A stretch of 23,483 nucleotides of DNA, taken from positions 1 through 23,483 of IMG/VR virus record IMGVR_UViG_3300043409_001574; one strand, written 5' to 3'. The stretch comes from a virus. The notes under the pieces are model-generated. The model saw only the letters and a program-made list of their open reading frames with translations. It had not been told where the DNA came from and ran no database searches. Below are positions 12,037 through 20,800 of the stretch, piece by piece; position 1 is the stretch's first letter; each line of letters begins with the position of its first letter. The position numbers and the translations under genes were made by a program.

Positions 12037-12652
12037 TGCAGTTTTTGTTAAATTGTTTTACGAATGTATTTACTCTGTTTGCCCAACCTCTTTTGCAATT
12101 AACATACGTTTGAGGTCGGTATTTTTTCATCATTACGAATAGCCAATTACCACGGGTTTTGATAACTATTTTGGTAAGCAGGCATTCGTTTATTGAATTG
12201 ATTCTATTTAAGGTTTTGACTCCAATAATGCCGTCTTGCTTAACACCTACAATCTTTTGAATTGACTTTGCGTTAATACCCCCGTTTACATGAAAATCAT
12301 ATATATTTGACGCAAGTAGTTGAGAGCGAACAGAATCAAGGCTTAGTTTATCCCAATAATATTTTTTATAGATTGCCTTTCCCTGACCAAACGACATTAA
12401 TCTAAGGTCGTTCTTTGTAATTTTCCCGTCGTTATCATTATCATAAATCCCTTTCTCCGCTTTGGCTATTGCCTTTAAGGTCTTTAGAGTTATACCATAT
12501 TTTGTCCCCCCTCCGTCATTATCGTAATGAAATGACGTAAACACCGCACCGCCTTCGTGTTGGAGCGTAACATTATACGCTTGAAAGAAATCCGCACCGC
12601 TTGATTTATTGAGTACGAATACACAAAGTAAAATTATTAACAAATGTTTCAT
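12008..12652 (-). CDS. Exported GH108-type endolysin with an EF-hand-like loop
   Basis: Degrades peptidoglycan at lysis. Residues 1-20 form a signal peptide (hydrophobic 4-14, ending SSGA), so it may use host secretion. The GH108 core has the EGG motif with the likely catalytic E33, followed by NDGGGTKYGIT (45-55). Residues 71-82 (DNDNDGKITKND) fit the EF-hand calcium loop at positions 1, 3, 5, 6, 8 and 12. The C-terminal half has NGGINAKSIQKIVGVKQDG, typical of the peptidoglycan-binding domain that follows GH108. The 214-aa length is normal. It is the first gene of the minus-strand lysis operon and lies divergent to the scaffold gene. Confidence 0.85.
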   Translation of the reverse strand: MKHLLIILLCVFVLNKSSGADFFQAYNVTLQHEGGAVFTSFHYDNDGGGTKYGITLKTLKAIAKAEKGIYDNDNDGKITKNDLRLMSFGQGKAIYKKYYWDKLSLDSVRSQLLASNIYDFHVNGGINAKSIQKIVGVKQDGIIGVKTLNRINSINECLLTKIVIKTRGNWLFVMMKKYRPQTYVNCKRGWANRVNTFVKQFNKNCNEKFPFYRT

Positions 12653-12742
12653 TTTATAACATCTTTTAAGTTTAAAAACAAAATAAATTTCATATTTTTT
12701 TACAAATATGCTAGAAATTAAGCAAATAAGTAAAATAATTGA

Positions 12743-12750
12743 TAGATTTG
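12743..12750 (+). promoter_or_regulatory. Possible -7 box for the capsid and tail genes
   Basis: TAGATTTG followed by C matches TAnnTTTG, and is identical to the -7 box at 95-102. It lies 39 nt before the ATG at 12790. No -33 TTTG is found 19-21 nt upstream, so a late promoter using an activator or another sigma factor would fit; that is inference. Confidence 0.4.
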
Positions 12751-12789
12751 CTTTATAGTTTCATAAACAAAATAGATAATATCTATAAA

Positions 12790-13404
12790 ATGAAGGACAA
12801 AATATTATTGGCAATCAAAACCAAGTACGCAAACTTGGGGTTGAGTGCAAAAACTTTAGAGGGCTTCGCCAATATCCTAGTAGCTACGGTGACGGAAGAA
12901 GAACAAATTGAAACGGCTGTTAGCGGATTAGAATCTTTTGCTAAATTGGCTCAATCAGAAGCCGATAGGGTACGTCAAGAGGCTAGACCCCCAAAACAAC
13001 CAGAAACACCAAAACCAGAAGTACAACCAGGAATGCTAAAACCATCAGAGAATCCAGAACTTAATGCTATTCTACAATTAGTTCAAGGGTTAAAATCTGA
13101 TTTAGATTCTTTCAAAACAGGTGTAACAGGTAAGTCAAGAAAAGAACTTTTAGAAGCATCTTTAAAAGATGCACCAGAAGGGATTAAAACGATGAACTTA
13201 AAGGCATTTGAAAAGATGCAGTTCGCAAATGATGAAGAATTTACGGCTTATTTGGGGGACTTACAAACAACAGTAACAGAGTTCACGCAGTCGCAAACTG
13301 TTTCGGGATTGGCAGGACAAAGACCTACGGGAAGCAATCAGCCAACTAACGCAACAAAGGCAACAAAAGAGGAAATTGATAACATAGTTTCAAACATTAT
13401 TTAG
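12790..13404 (+). CDS. Capsid scaffolding-type protein, 204 aa
   Basis: Probably the internal scaffold for prohead assembly. The N-terminal MKDKILLAIKTKYANLGLS is of a type found in scaffold proteins of Bacteroidetes prophages. A helical region is followed by a proline-rich linker (about 75-105), a second helical domain and a short C-terminal helix (KEEIDNIVSNII) like the capsid-binding tail of scaffolds. It is the first gene of the plus-strand structural block, two genes upstream of the major capsid gene. ATG at 12790 is chosen; a TTG at 12739 would add 17 residues and lies next to the promoter-like TAGATTTG. Confidence 0.65.
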   Translation: MKDKILLAIKTKYANLGLSAKTLEGFANILVATVTEEEQIETAVSGLESFAKLAQSEADRVRQEARPPKQPETPKPEVQPGMLKPSENPELNAILQLVQGLKSDLDSFKTGVTGKSRKELLEASLKDAPEGIKTMNLKAFEKMQFANDEEFTAYLGDLQTTVTEFTQSQTVSGLAGQRPTGSNQPTNATKATKEEIDNIVSNII

Positions 13405-13408
13405 GATT

Positions 13409-13807
13409 ATGGCATACGCATCATTAAATAACGAAGGCCAAATGCTCATTGATGGTAACGATTCAATCGTAATCGTCAATAATTTTGAGAGCATTAAAGG
13501 AGGTCGCACGCTAAACGTAACAGGTTTTGCACCTACTACAATTCCTGCTGGTCACGTGATTATTAAGGAAACGGCAACGGGTGATTATAAGCCTATGCCG
13601 ATTTCTGGCACAGCCTATGACGCTTTACCGTCGGGTCACACTTACGCAGGAATTAACGTGGCAACCGTATTAAAAACACGTCCTTTTTGTGGAATTATGG
13701 TAAGAGGTACAGTTAATACCGTAGCGTCACCTTATACAATCGCTTCGATTTTGTCGGCAGTTAAAACGGCATTACCGCAAGTAATTTTCACAAACGACAC
13801 AATCTAA
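13409..13807 (+). CDS. Probable capsid decoration protein, 132 aa
   Basis: Lies between scaffold and major capsid genes. The sequence is beta-rich and glycine-rich (NNFESIKGGRTLNVTGF, PAGHVIIKETATGDYKPMP, GHTYAGI) without membrane segments or enzymatic motifs. I recognise the pattern from Bacteroidetes phage and prophage head gene clusters, where it stands in the place of a decoration or head-stabilising protein. It starts 4 nt after the scaffold stop. The structural role is likely; decoration is an inference from order. Confidence 0.6.
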   Translation: MAYASLNNEGQMLIDGNDSIVIVNNFESIKGGRTLNVTGFAPTTIPAGHVIIKETATGDYKPMPISGTAYDALPSGHTYAGINVATVLKTRPFCGIMVRGTVNTVASPYTIASILSAVKTALPQVIFTNDTI

Positions 13808-13812
13808 AAAAG

Positions 13813-13820
13813 AAAGGAGG
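13813..13820 (+). promoter_or_regulatory. Strong Shine-Dalgarno sequence of the major capsid gene
   Basis: AAAGGAGG lies 12 nt before the ATG at 13833. Most genes here lack such a site, so its presence before the most highly needed protein is notable. Confidence 0.65.
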
Positions 13821-13832
13821 TAAAATAGCAAT

Positions 13833-14915
13833 ATGGAAACATCACAATTTATTGAAAGAATTAATAAGTACTTCCCTGGGATTGTCATTAGCATTGTTGA
13901 AAAGCTAAATGATACTACCGTACCTTTACCGTACTTACACAAGCAGTTACTTCGCAAAGATTTTTCGGTAACTGGTAAATGGGAATCTTTATCGTCTTCA
14001 AAGTCTATCGTAATGGCGGACGTTGTGGCGATGGATAGCGAATTGCCTTTGAAAAAAAGGGATTCAATCGGAAAAGCCACTGGAGAAATTCCAAAAATGG
14101 GTATGGAATTGAAGTTGAACGAGCAACAACTTACAAACCTTTATACGCTTATTGCAACAGGCGGAACAGAGCAACAAATTGCTGCAATGATTTTCGAGGA
14201 CACGCCAAAAGTTATTTCGGGTGTTTATGAGCGTAACGAATCTATTTTCTTACAAGGATTATCGACAGGCGTTGCGTTAGTTGATACGGATAACGTGGGT
14301 ACAGGTGTGAGAATTGATTACGGTTACAAAACTGCTAATCAATTGCTACCTACTGTTACTTGGGCAACATCGGCAACTGCAAAACCTATCGACGATATGG
14401 AGGCAGTAGTAACAAAAGCAACAAATGATGGTGTCACTTTAGGTGTTGTCTATATGGACAAAACAGCCTTTAATAACATGGTCAAGACTACTCAGTTCAA
14501 AGAGATGTTCGCATTCTCTCAAAACTTCGTAGGTGGAAATATTCCTGCACCGTCTATGGCTCAGGCTCAGGGCGTTTTGCTTGACCGCTTTGGCTTAACT
14601 GTTCAGATTGTTGACCGCTCGGTACGTTACGAGAAAAACGGAACTCAAACGAGTGTCAAGCCTTGGGCTGATGGTCGTGTGGTTCTTGCTCCTGCTGGAC
14701 AAATTGGCTCATTGGTTTGGTCACGTTTAGCGGAGGAATTAAGCCCCGTAGCTGGTGTAGCTTACCAAAAAGCAGACGACTATGTTTTGGTTTCAAAATA
14801 CCGTGTTAACCGTCCGTCATTGGCAGAGTTCACAACCTCACAGGCCCGTGTAATTCCTGTTATTTCGGGTGTGAATAGTATCTATACATTAGACACAAAA
14901 ACAGCTCAATCGTAA
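13833..14915 (+). CDS. Major capsid protein
   Basis: Forms the icosahedral shell. The 360-aa length, the middle segment with LPLKKRDSIGKATGEIPKMG and the following KLNEQQLTNLYTLIATG, and the C-terminal RSVRYEKNG to GQIGSLVWSRLAEE part fit a HK97-fold capsid protein of the type found in Bacteroidetes phages (similar in outline to the lambda E family). It follows the scaffold and decoration genes and precedes the connector genes, as expected. A strong Shine-Dalgarno sequence precedes it. No separate protease gene is seen, so whether the N-terminus is trimmed is unknown. Confidence 0.88.
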   Translation: METSQFIERINKYFPGIVISIVEKLNDTTVPLPYLHKQLLRKDFSVTGKWESLSSSKSIVMADVVAMDSELPLKKRDSIGKATGEIPKMGMELKLNEQQLTNLYTLIATGGTEQQIAAMIFEDTPKVISGVYERNESIFLQGLSTGVALVDTDNVGTGVRIDYGYKTANQLLPTVTWATSATAKPIDDMEAVVTKATNDGVTLGVVYMDKTAFNNMVKTTQFKEMFAFSQNFVGGNIPAPSMAQAQGVLLDRFGLTVQIVDRSVRYEKNGTQTSVKPWADGRVVLAPAGQIGSLVWSRLAEELSPVAGVAYQKADDYVLVSKYRVNRPSLAEFTTSQARVIPVISGVNSIYTLDTKTAQS

Positions 14916-14918
14916 GTA

Positions 14919-15173
14919 ATGGCTAAGAATAAACCATCAAACAAGAAGGATATAGTAGCTACATCCTTCTATATAGCACTTTCAAGATTTAGAACAAAAG
15001 ACCATTCAAAAATATTTGAAATTGGTGATGATGTTTCCGAATTGAAGCAAGATGAATTAGATTCTTTGGTTGGAAGAAAGCTAGTAAGTGTAGATGTTGT
15101 AGAATCTAAGGTTATAGAAGATCCGTCTGAAAAAGAACAAGACGAGGACGAGCCGAAAAACGAAAACGAATAA
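14919..15173 (+). CDS. Small acidic head-region protein, 84 aa
   Basis: Unrecognised. The N-terminus is basic (KNKPSNKKD), the middle a small alpha/beta unit ending in LVGRKLVSV, and the C-terminal 20 residues are very acidic (EKEQDEDEPKNENE). The LDSLVGRKLV segment resembles the small Rho-N-like or head-associated domains often found just after phage capsid genes. It starts 3 nt after the capsid stop. Its role in the head is assumed from position only. Confidence 0.55.
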   Translation: MAKNKPSNKKDIVATSFYIALSRFRTKDHSKIFEIGDDVSELKQDELDSLVGRKLVSVDVVESKVIEDPSEKEQDEDEPKNENE

Positions 15174-15179
15174 AGCAAA

Positions 15180-15497
15180 ATGACAATAAAGGAATACATA
15201 TTATCTATAACAACATTGTACGGTTTTGACGAATCGGCTTTAATAGATGCAACGCTGATCGGTGAAGGTATCGACGGAGGTCAGGCATTTAGTCCAGAAA
15301 CGAAACAAACCGCACGATTAGGATTATATGAAGTTATTCCTTTATTGTTTGCTTTACCCGATATTCAAGAAGCAGGGTTTTCGATTACTAGAAACATCGA
15401 GGGATTGAAAAAATACTATTCGCTAGTTTGTGCCGAACTAGGTAAGCCCGACAAAACAAAGTCTAATCAGGTTGTTAGTAAATCATATATGTGGTAA
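15180..15497 (+). CDS. Head-tail connector (adaptor-type) protein, 105 aa
   Basis: A small helical protein (MTIKEYILSITTLYGF, then GLYEVIPLLFALP) in the position of the head completion adaptor that docks to the portal. It resembles the DUF6706-type proteins of Bacteroidetes phages, a weak personal recognition. It lies 6 nt after the previous gene and its TAA shares one base with the next ATG. Confidence 0.6.
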   Translation: MTIKEYILSITTLYGFDESALIDATLIGEGIDGGQAFSPETKQTARLGLYEVIPLLFALPDIQEAGFSITRNIEGLKKYYSLVCAELGKPDKTKSNQVVSKSYMW

Positions 15498-15817
15498 TGA
15501 TAAAACAATATCCATACAATTTGTACATTCTAAGTGTACAAGATGCTACCCAAAACGAAAACGGGGACTTTGTAGAGGGTTCTGAATCGTGGGAATTGGC
15601 TTGTACGTGCAGGGACGAAGCTAATACGAAAGGTCAAAACGTTTTGGTCGATAGCGTTTACTATCCATACGATTCTATTGTTTACACTCCAAAAAGTTGC
15701 CCTATCCTAAAGAATGAAACAAAGGTTGAAATCAGATACCAAAACGGAGTGGTTCGTTTATCGGGTCACGTTAAAAGATTTTCACAGGATCAATTACACT
15801 CTAGGATATGGCTTTAA
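15497..15817 (+). CDS. Head closure-type connector protein, 106 aa
   Basis: A small beta-rich protein (NLYILSVQDA, SVYYPYDSIVYTP, KVEIRYQNGVVRLSGHV) in the place of the stopper or head closure protein, with the right size for that family. The ATG at 15497 overlaps the previous stop by one base (TAATG), a standard coupling arrangement, and is preferred to the GTG at 15491. The next gene overlaps by 10 nt. Role by order and fold impression. Confidence 0.6.
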   Translation: MIKQYPYNLYILSVQDATQNENGDFVEGSESWELACTCRDEANTKGQNVLVDSVYYPYDSIVYTPKSCPILKNETKVEIRYQNGVVRLSGHVKRFSQDQLHSRIWL

Positions 15818-16278
15818 GGGCAACGTTTACAATGGAAGATGTTAGGCATCAATTAGAGTTAGCACACAATTTGTTTGAAAAGACGGTTATTGCTAGGCTT
15901 GAATACTTGGGTGAGGAATGTACAAATTTAGCACGTGATAAAGGTTCGTATATTGATAGGACAGGGGCGTTAAGAAGTTCTACGGGTTACATGATTGTTG
16001 TGGATGGTGTGGTGCTGAAAAAGGGAGGTTTTGAGGAGGTGAAAGGAACAGAAACAACTACGATAAAGGGAACTGAAATAGGGCTTGAATTAGCTACAAG
16101 ATTGGCTTCCGAAATTGAAGGTGATTATGTTTTGATTGTCGTGGCTGGCATGAACTATGCTAGTAGTGTAGAATCAAAAGGTTACGACGTTTTGACCTCC
16201 GCAGAAATGCACGCCAAATCAGAAGTTCCCAAAATCCTGCAAAAGTTATCAGACCAATTGAAAAACCGTAAATTATGA
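15808..16278 (+). CDS. HK97 gp10-like tail completion protein, 156 aa
   Basis: Carries the pattern of the gp10 family: an N-terminal helix, DRTGALRSSTGYMI (about 51-64), and VAGMNYASSVESKGYDVLTSAE (about 111-132), where the family has a conserved NYA-x-x-x-E-x-G motif. These proteins join the head-tail interface or complete the tail. It lies between the head closure gene and the tail terminator gene, as usual, with a 4-nt overlap downstream. Confidence 0.75.
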   Translation: MALRATFTMEDVRHQLELAHNLFEKTVIARLEYLGEECTNLARDKGSYIDRTGALRSSTGYMIVVDGVVLKKGGFEEVKGTETTTIKGTEIGLELATRLASEIEGDYVLIVVAGMNYASSVESKGYDVLTSAEMHAKSEVPKILQKLSDQLKNRKL

Positions 16279-16664
16279 GAACTCAGTTCGACGCTATTAA
16301 TATCCTGTACGCTAAGATAAATGCAAGCCCTTTAAAAACGGCAATAAACGGGGCTATTTACAAGCTAAAACGCCCTACCTCCGCAAAAGAGGACATTGTA
16401 ATTAACTCTATAGTTTTGGGTAATAGCAATTTTCAAGAGGGTGTTTTTAACGTAAATATCTATGTTCCGAATATTACGGTTTCGGGTGCATCTTTGCCCA
16501 ATACGGCACGATTAAACGAACTAGAAACGCTAGGTAATAGCTTGTTTGAACACGTTACGACACAAGATTATTCGATTTACAAGGAATCGGCTTCATTATT
16601 CGAGGAGGTTTCAATAAGTCAGCACTATATAAATTTTAGGATAAATTTTAAATCATTAGGATAA
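16275..16664 (+). CDS. Tail terminator-type protein, 129 aa
   Basis: By position and size this is the tail terminator, which caps the growing tail tube. The sequence alternates helices and strands (FDAINILYAKI, FNVNIYVPNI, then a C-terminal YINFRINFKSL strand), consistent with that fold. It begins in an ATGA overlap with the gp10-like gene and ends one base before the tail tube gene. No strong sequence motif is known for this family, so order is the main evidence. Confidence 0.65.
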   Translation: MRTQFDAINILYAKINASPLKTAINGAIYKLKRPTSAKEDIVINSIVLGNSNFQEGVFNVNIYVPNITVSGASLPNTARLNELETLGNSLFEHVTTQDYSIYKESASLFEEVSISQHYINFRINFKSLG

Positions 16665-16665
16665 A

Positions 16666-17160
16666 ATGGCAAAAAAATCAATGTTCGGACTCGATGCGGT
16701 TGAGTTTGGAGATATTGCAACAGATGGCGGTGTAGCAACTACATTCAGTGCTTTAGGACTTACGTTCAAAGACACTTTTGAAATCTTAGAAGCCGACCCT
16801 ACGGAAACAGATTTCTTTTCGGAAGAAAACGATGATCCCGAATTAAGTATTACCACAAAAGGAGCGTTAACAATGAAGTTTCAGTTGATGAATTTTGATG
16901 CCGACTCAATCGCTGAATTAAAAGGTGGTACGGTTGCATCAGAAGTTTATTCTGCTGATTCTTTCACAATCAATATCGAAAAGTCCGTAAAGGTTACACC
17001 TAAAGAAGGTTTTATCTTTACAATTCCACGTGCAAAAATTACCGCCAAGTTTGTGGGTAAACTTTCAAAATCGGAACTAATGAATATTGAAGTGATGGTT
17101 AAGGTAATGAACCCGAAAAAATCAGGTACAAAACCTTACACAATGACCCCAATCGCTTAA
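16666..17160 (+). CDS. Major tail tube protein, 164 aa
   Basis: Forms the stacked rings of the tail tube. A beta-rich acidic protein with the expected length and place, directly after the tail terminator and before the tail assembly chaperones and tape measure. Segments such as PELSITTKGALTMKFQLMNFD and a C-terminal KITAKFVGKL strand suit the tube fold. It is followed by a terminator at 17180-17210, which would let it be made in excess over the downstream tail genes. Confidence 0.8.
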   Translation: MAKKSMFGLDAVEFGDIATDGGVATTFSALGLTFKDTFEILEADPTETDFFSEENDDPELSITTKGALTMKFQLMNFDADSIAELKGGTVASEVYSADSFTINIEKSVKVTPKEGFIFTIPRAKITAKFVGKLSKSELMNIEVMVKVMNPKKSGTKPYTMTPIA

Positions 17161-17179
17161 TCTTTTCACCTTCAAAATT

Positions 17180-17210
17180 AAAGCCGAAATTAACCGTTTC
17201 GGCTTTTTTT
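17180..17210 (+). terminator. Terminator after the tail tube gene
   Basis: AAAGCCGAAA (17180-17189) pairs with TTTCGGCTTT (17197-17206), 10 bp with a 7-nt loop, and the T run continues to 17210. It lies between two genes of the same strand, so it probably acts partially and lowers transcription of the chaperone and tape measure genes relative to capsid and tube. Confidence 0.85.
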
Positions 17211-17219
17211 ATATAACTT

Positions 17220-17684
17220 ATGCAAGAGCAGGAAGAATTAAAACTAATGCTTAGTAAAGGCGTTGAAATTAAGGTAAAAACAAAGTCTTTTATCAGTAGA
17301 TTACTTAGAAAGCAGGAACGAGTATTTACCATTAGACCACTTTTTAACGGTACGCTTTTAGAATTATCCTACGAATTTTCAAAGATGGAATTTTCACAGG
17401 AAAGGTTGCAAGAAGACGGGCTAAATGAGGTTAAAAGGTTGATGCAACACACGCAAGTATTAAGCAATATTATCGCTATTGCAATACTAAACAACAGGCT
17501 AAAAATAAGGCTATTCAAGGGCATTCTAAGCCGTTATTTGATGTGGAGATTAAACCCTTCGGAAACCGAAAAAATAACCACTACGATTCATTTTTTAATG
17601 GATTTAGAGGGTTTTACAAGCTCTATCAGATTGAACGCAATTCACAAAGCGATGAGTCCGAACCTGATGGAGGAAAACAACTAG
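17220..17684 (+). CDS. Tail assembly chaperone, zero-frame product (gpG-like), 154 aa
   Basis: Lies between the tail tube gene and the tape measure gene, where siphoviruses encode the chaperones that coat the tape measure during tail assembly. The protein is helical and charged, with no catalytic motif. Its last third overlaps a second open frame (-1). The heptamer T TTT TTA at 17591-17597 is in zero-frame phase (codons CAT TTT TTA ATG), so part of the ribosomes should shift and make a longer fusion: 126 residues of this protein plus 95 from the -1 frame. The unshifted product ends at 17684. Confidence 0.8.
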   Translation: MQEQEELKLMLSKGVEIKVKTKSFISRLLRKQERVFTIRPLFNGTLLELSYEFSKMEFSQERLQEDGLNEVKRLMQHTQVLSNIIAIAILNNRLKIRLFKGILSRYLMWRLNPSETEKITTTIHFLMDLEGFTSSIRLNAIHKAMSPNLMEENN

Positions 17685-17884
17685 GACTAAAAAGCCCTTA
17701 CGGACAGTTACATTCTATTGTTACTACGTACCATTGGAGTTTAGAGTATATCATGTGGGGTGTTCCGTGGATGGTACTTCAAAGAATGCTGATTGATGCA
17801 CCACGATACGCAACAGCAAAAAAGAAAGACGAACAGAAACAGGGTGGAAGTTTAGAGGAAATTTTTAAACGAAATTTAGGCTAA
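17543..17884 (+). CDS. Tail assembly chaperone, -1 frame part (gpT-like)
   Basis: This frame is open from 17435 to 17884 and overlaps the zero-frame chaperone gene by 250 nt. The GTG at 17543 could start it alone as 113 aa, but it has no ribosome binding site, and a -1 shift at 17597 is the better explanation: the T part is then residues 127-221 of the fusion. It includes a tryptophan-rich segment (HWSLEYIMWGVPWMVLQ) and a basic tail (KKKDEQKQGG). It shares one base with the tape measure ATG (TAATG). Confidence 0.75.
   Translation: MEIKPFGNRKNNHYDSFFNGFRGFYKLYQIERNSQSDESEPDGGKQLGLKSPYGQLHSIVTTYHWSLEYIMWGVPWMVLQRMLIDAPRYATAKKKDEQKQGGSLEEIFKRNLG
17591..17597 (+). promoter_or_regulatory. Programmed -1 ribosomal frameshift site (U UUU UUA)
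   Basis: The canonical X XXY YYZ slippery heptamer, in the zero frame of the first chaperone (codon TTT at 17592-17594, TTA at 17595-17597). The destination frame is open to 17884. A small hairpin, TAGAG (17605-17609) with CTCTA (17621-17625), starts 7 nt downstream and could act as a stimulator, although it is weak. Such -1 shifts are a conserved feature of siphovirus tail chaperone genes. Confidence 0.82.
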
Positions 17885-20800
17885 TGAATAATAATAACGG
17901 AGCAATATCATTTGATGCTATCATAAACGATTCAGATTTTCAACGAAAATTTGATGACATGGAGCGTCGCATAAAAGGCTTTACAGATAATACGGGCAAA
18001 GAGACGCAGAAAGTTGATGATCAGTTCAAAAAGCTATCTACATCAATCGCTGCCTATTTCACATTCGATGCCTTAAAAAACCTAGCTAATGAAATTATAA
18101 CCGTTAGAGGCGAATTTCAGCAAATGGAGACGGCATTTAAGGTGATGCTAGGCAGTAAGGAAAAGGCAAATGCTCTAATGGCTCAAATAGCCGAATTGGC
18201 AAGCACAACGCCTTACGGATTAAAAGATATTGGTACGGGTGCAAAGATGTTAATAGCTTACGGAACGAGTGCAGATAATGCCGTTAAGACCTTAACAATG
18301 CTAGGAGACGTAGCTTCTGGAGTTTCCGCACCTTTGAATGATATTGTTTATCTGTACGGTACGTTACAATCAAGTGGACGGGCTTACTCACAGGATATTC
18401 AGCAATTTGCAGGGCGTGGTATTCCTATTTACAAAGAACTTGCCAACGTTTTAGGGATTAATCAATCTGAGGTTAAAAAGTTTGTAGAAGCTGGAAAAGT
18501 TGGATTTAAAGAGGTTGAACAAGCCTTTAAGAATATGACTTCTACGGGTGGGATGTTTAGCGGTTCAATGATGGAACAAAGCAAAACTATCACTGGCTTA
18601 ATTTCTACCCTAAAGGACAATATCGACCAAATGTTTAACGACATTGGTAAAAATCAAGAAGGTTTTATCTCAGATACGATTAAGTTTGCAACCTTAGCAA
18701 CTCAGAATTATAAGACTATTGCCGACGTTTTAATGGTATTAGTGGCAACGTATGGGGCTTACAAAACGGCAGTAATACTAACAACCACAGTTGAAGCAGT
18801 AGCAACCGCAACGACTTCTGGATGGACGGTAGCGACTTTATTGCAGTACAGGGCTTTATTAATGGCGGAATCGGCACAAAAAGCATTGAACCTAACAATG
18901 CTAGCCAATCCATACGTTTTAGCTACTACCTTATTAGTTGGATTAGGAGCGTCTATTTATTTGCTTTCTAAGAATAGTAACGCCGCATCTATGGCACAAG
19001 AAACATTATCTAACGCAACAAAAAAGGCTAGTGAATCAATGGCTGGGGAGATTTCAAAAATTGAGATTCTAAAAGCACAAATTAACAGTGAGTCGCTATC
19101 AAGACAAGCGCGAAATGAAAAGCTAAAAGAGTTTATTGCAATTGCACCAGACCAGCTAAAAGCTATTACCTTAGAAAATTTCAATACAATAGAGTCCAAA
19201 AAGGCTATTGACGACTATATTACTTCAAAAACTAGACAAATAGAAATGAAGCAAATAGAAGCCGATTTGGAAGACTCAATTAAGAGAAAGCAGAAGTTAA
19301 AGGCTGGTGAAGGTTCTGCGATGAGTTACGGACTTTCGATTATTGATAACGCACTCGGAACAAGACTGTACGAAGATAACCTTAAAAAGCAAATAGCCAT
19401 TGAGGAGGAATATCAGAAGACAATAAAGAAAAGAGTTATTGAGGTAGCAAAAGCAAATGATCCGAAAGCAACACCAACAGCAAAACCTCCGCAAGTAGTC
19501 AAAAATCAAGAATGGTACAAAAATGAGATTAAGAATCTTGAAACGCTTCAATCTAAGTATGCAGTAGGTAGTAAACAGTATATCGAATATGCTAACAAGA
19601 TTGAAAAATTACAGTCCATTCTTAACCCTAAGTCAGCCACAAAGCCCAAAAAAGAAGAAGAACCCGCACCGTTTGGCTCGTTGAACTATTGGGATAATGT
19701 GATTCAAAAGGCACAAATAGCAATGGAATCAACCGCCAATCCTGCTATTATTACGAAAAACAATGCAATCAAACAGGATGCGGAAAGAAAAGCGGAGGAA
19801 ATAAGAAAGGGCTTTGTAATTAAGACCTTTGAACAGGAATTGGAGGAAAAGAAAAAACAATATGACCTATACGAAAAATGGGTGCAGTTTGTTTCCAAGG
19901 AGTCGGCAGACGCTCAATTTAGTACGCTAAGAAAAAACGGCAAAACGTATGCTGATTATTTGGCTAATCAAATTGAAATGCTTAAAATTCAATCTGAACA
20001 GGGTGTTATATCGGAAAAAGGTAAAAAGACGTTAGTTTCCTTATCAGTAGAATACGAGACGGTAACCTCCACAAAATCGGGAATTGATATTTTCAAAGAG
20101 GGGCTAATTAAAGCACAACAGGAATCTAAGAATTTAGCTGATTATTTGGTTAAGTTAAAGGAGCTGCAAGACTCTTTGAGGGGTGATACCACTACGGCAG
20201 GGATTCAGAAAAATGTTGAAGTAGCAATCGAATTAAACCAAACGCAAGCCAAAATCCAAGAGAATTTAAAAACCTTTGTTGAAAATTCTCAGAATTATGA
20301 ACAGCAGATTTTAAACATCAATAAAAAGTACGATGATTTAAAGTCGGCAGCTGATAGTCAATATTCCGATAAAAAGAATATGGAATACTTGAAAACGATT
20401 GAACTGATTAGACAAGGACGGGCAACGGAATTGAAAGAGGTTGAAGATAGTAATATCAAAAATCTTGATTCGTACAAAGCCCTTCAAAGTACGTTAATTG
20501 AATCAAACCGTGATGGATTGAAGAAGCGTTTAGAACTTGAAACAAAGTATCTAAATGACCTAAAATTAAAATACGGTGAGCAGTCGAAGGAGTATTTGGC
20601 ACAGCTCAAAATAGTTAGTGAGACACAAGGCAAATTACAGCAAGACACCTTAAAAACAGCTTTGGAGTTCGCAAGTTTGGCGGGTGAATTAGGGGGTGTT
20701 TTGTCTCAGCTAAGCGGAGGTTTTGGAGATTTCGGAAGAACCTTGCAAGGCGTGGCAAGTTCGGCAAAAAGTATATCGGTAGGATTTGATAAAACCGCAA

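Noticed and set aside
12739-12789. TTG start at 12739 for the scaffold-type gene
   Set aside because: The extra 17 residues do not look like part of the protein and the TTG directly precedes a promoter-like TAGATTTG; ATG 12790 is better.
17569-17575. AAAAAAT as the frameshift heptamer
   Set aside because: It is in the wrong phase: zero-frame codons here are GAA AAA ATA, so the X XXY YYZ rule is not met, unlike at 17591-17597.
17543-17884. The -1 frame as an independent gene starting at GTG 17543
   Set aside because: It has no ribosome binding site, the frame is open far upstream (from 17435), and an in-phase slippery heptamer explains it better as a frameshift extension.
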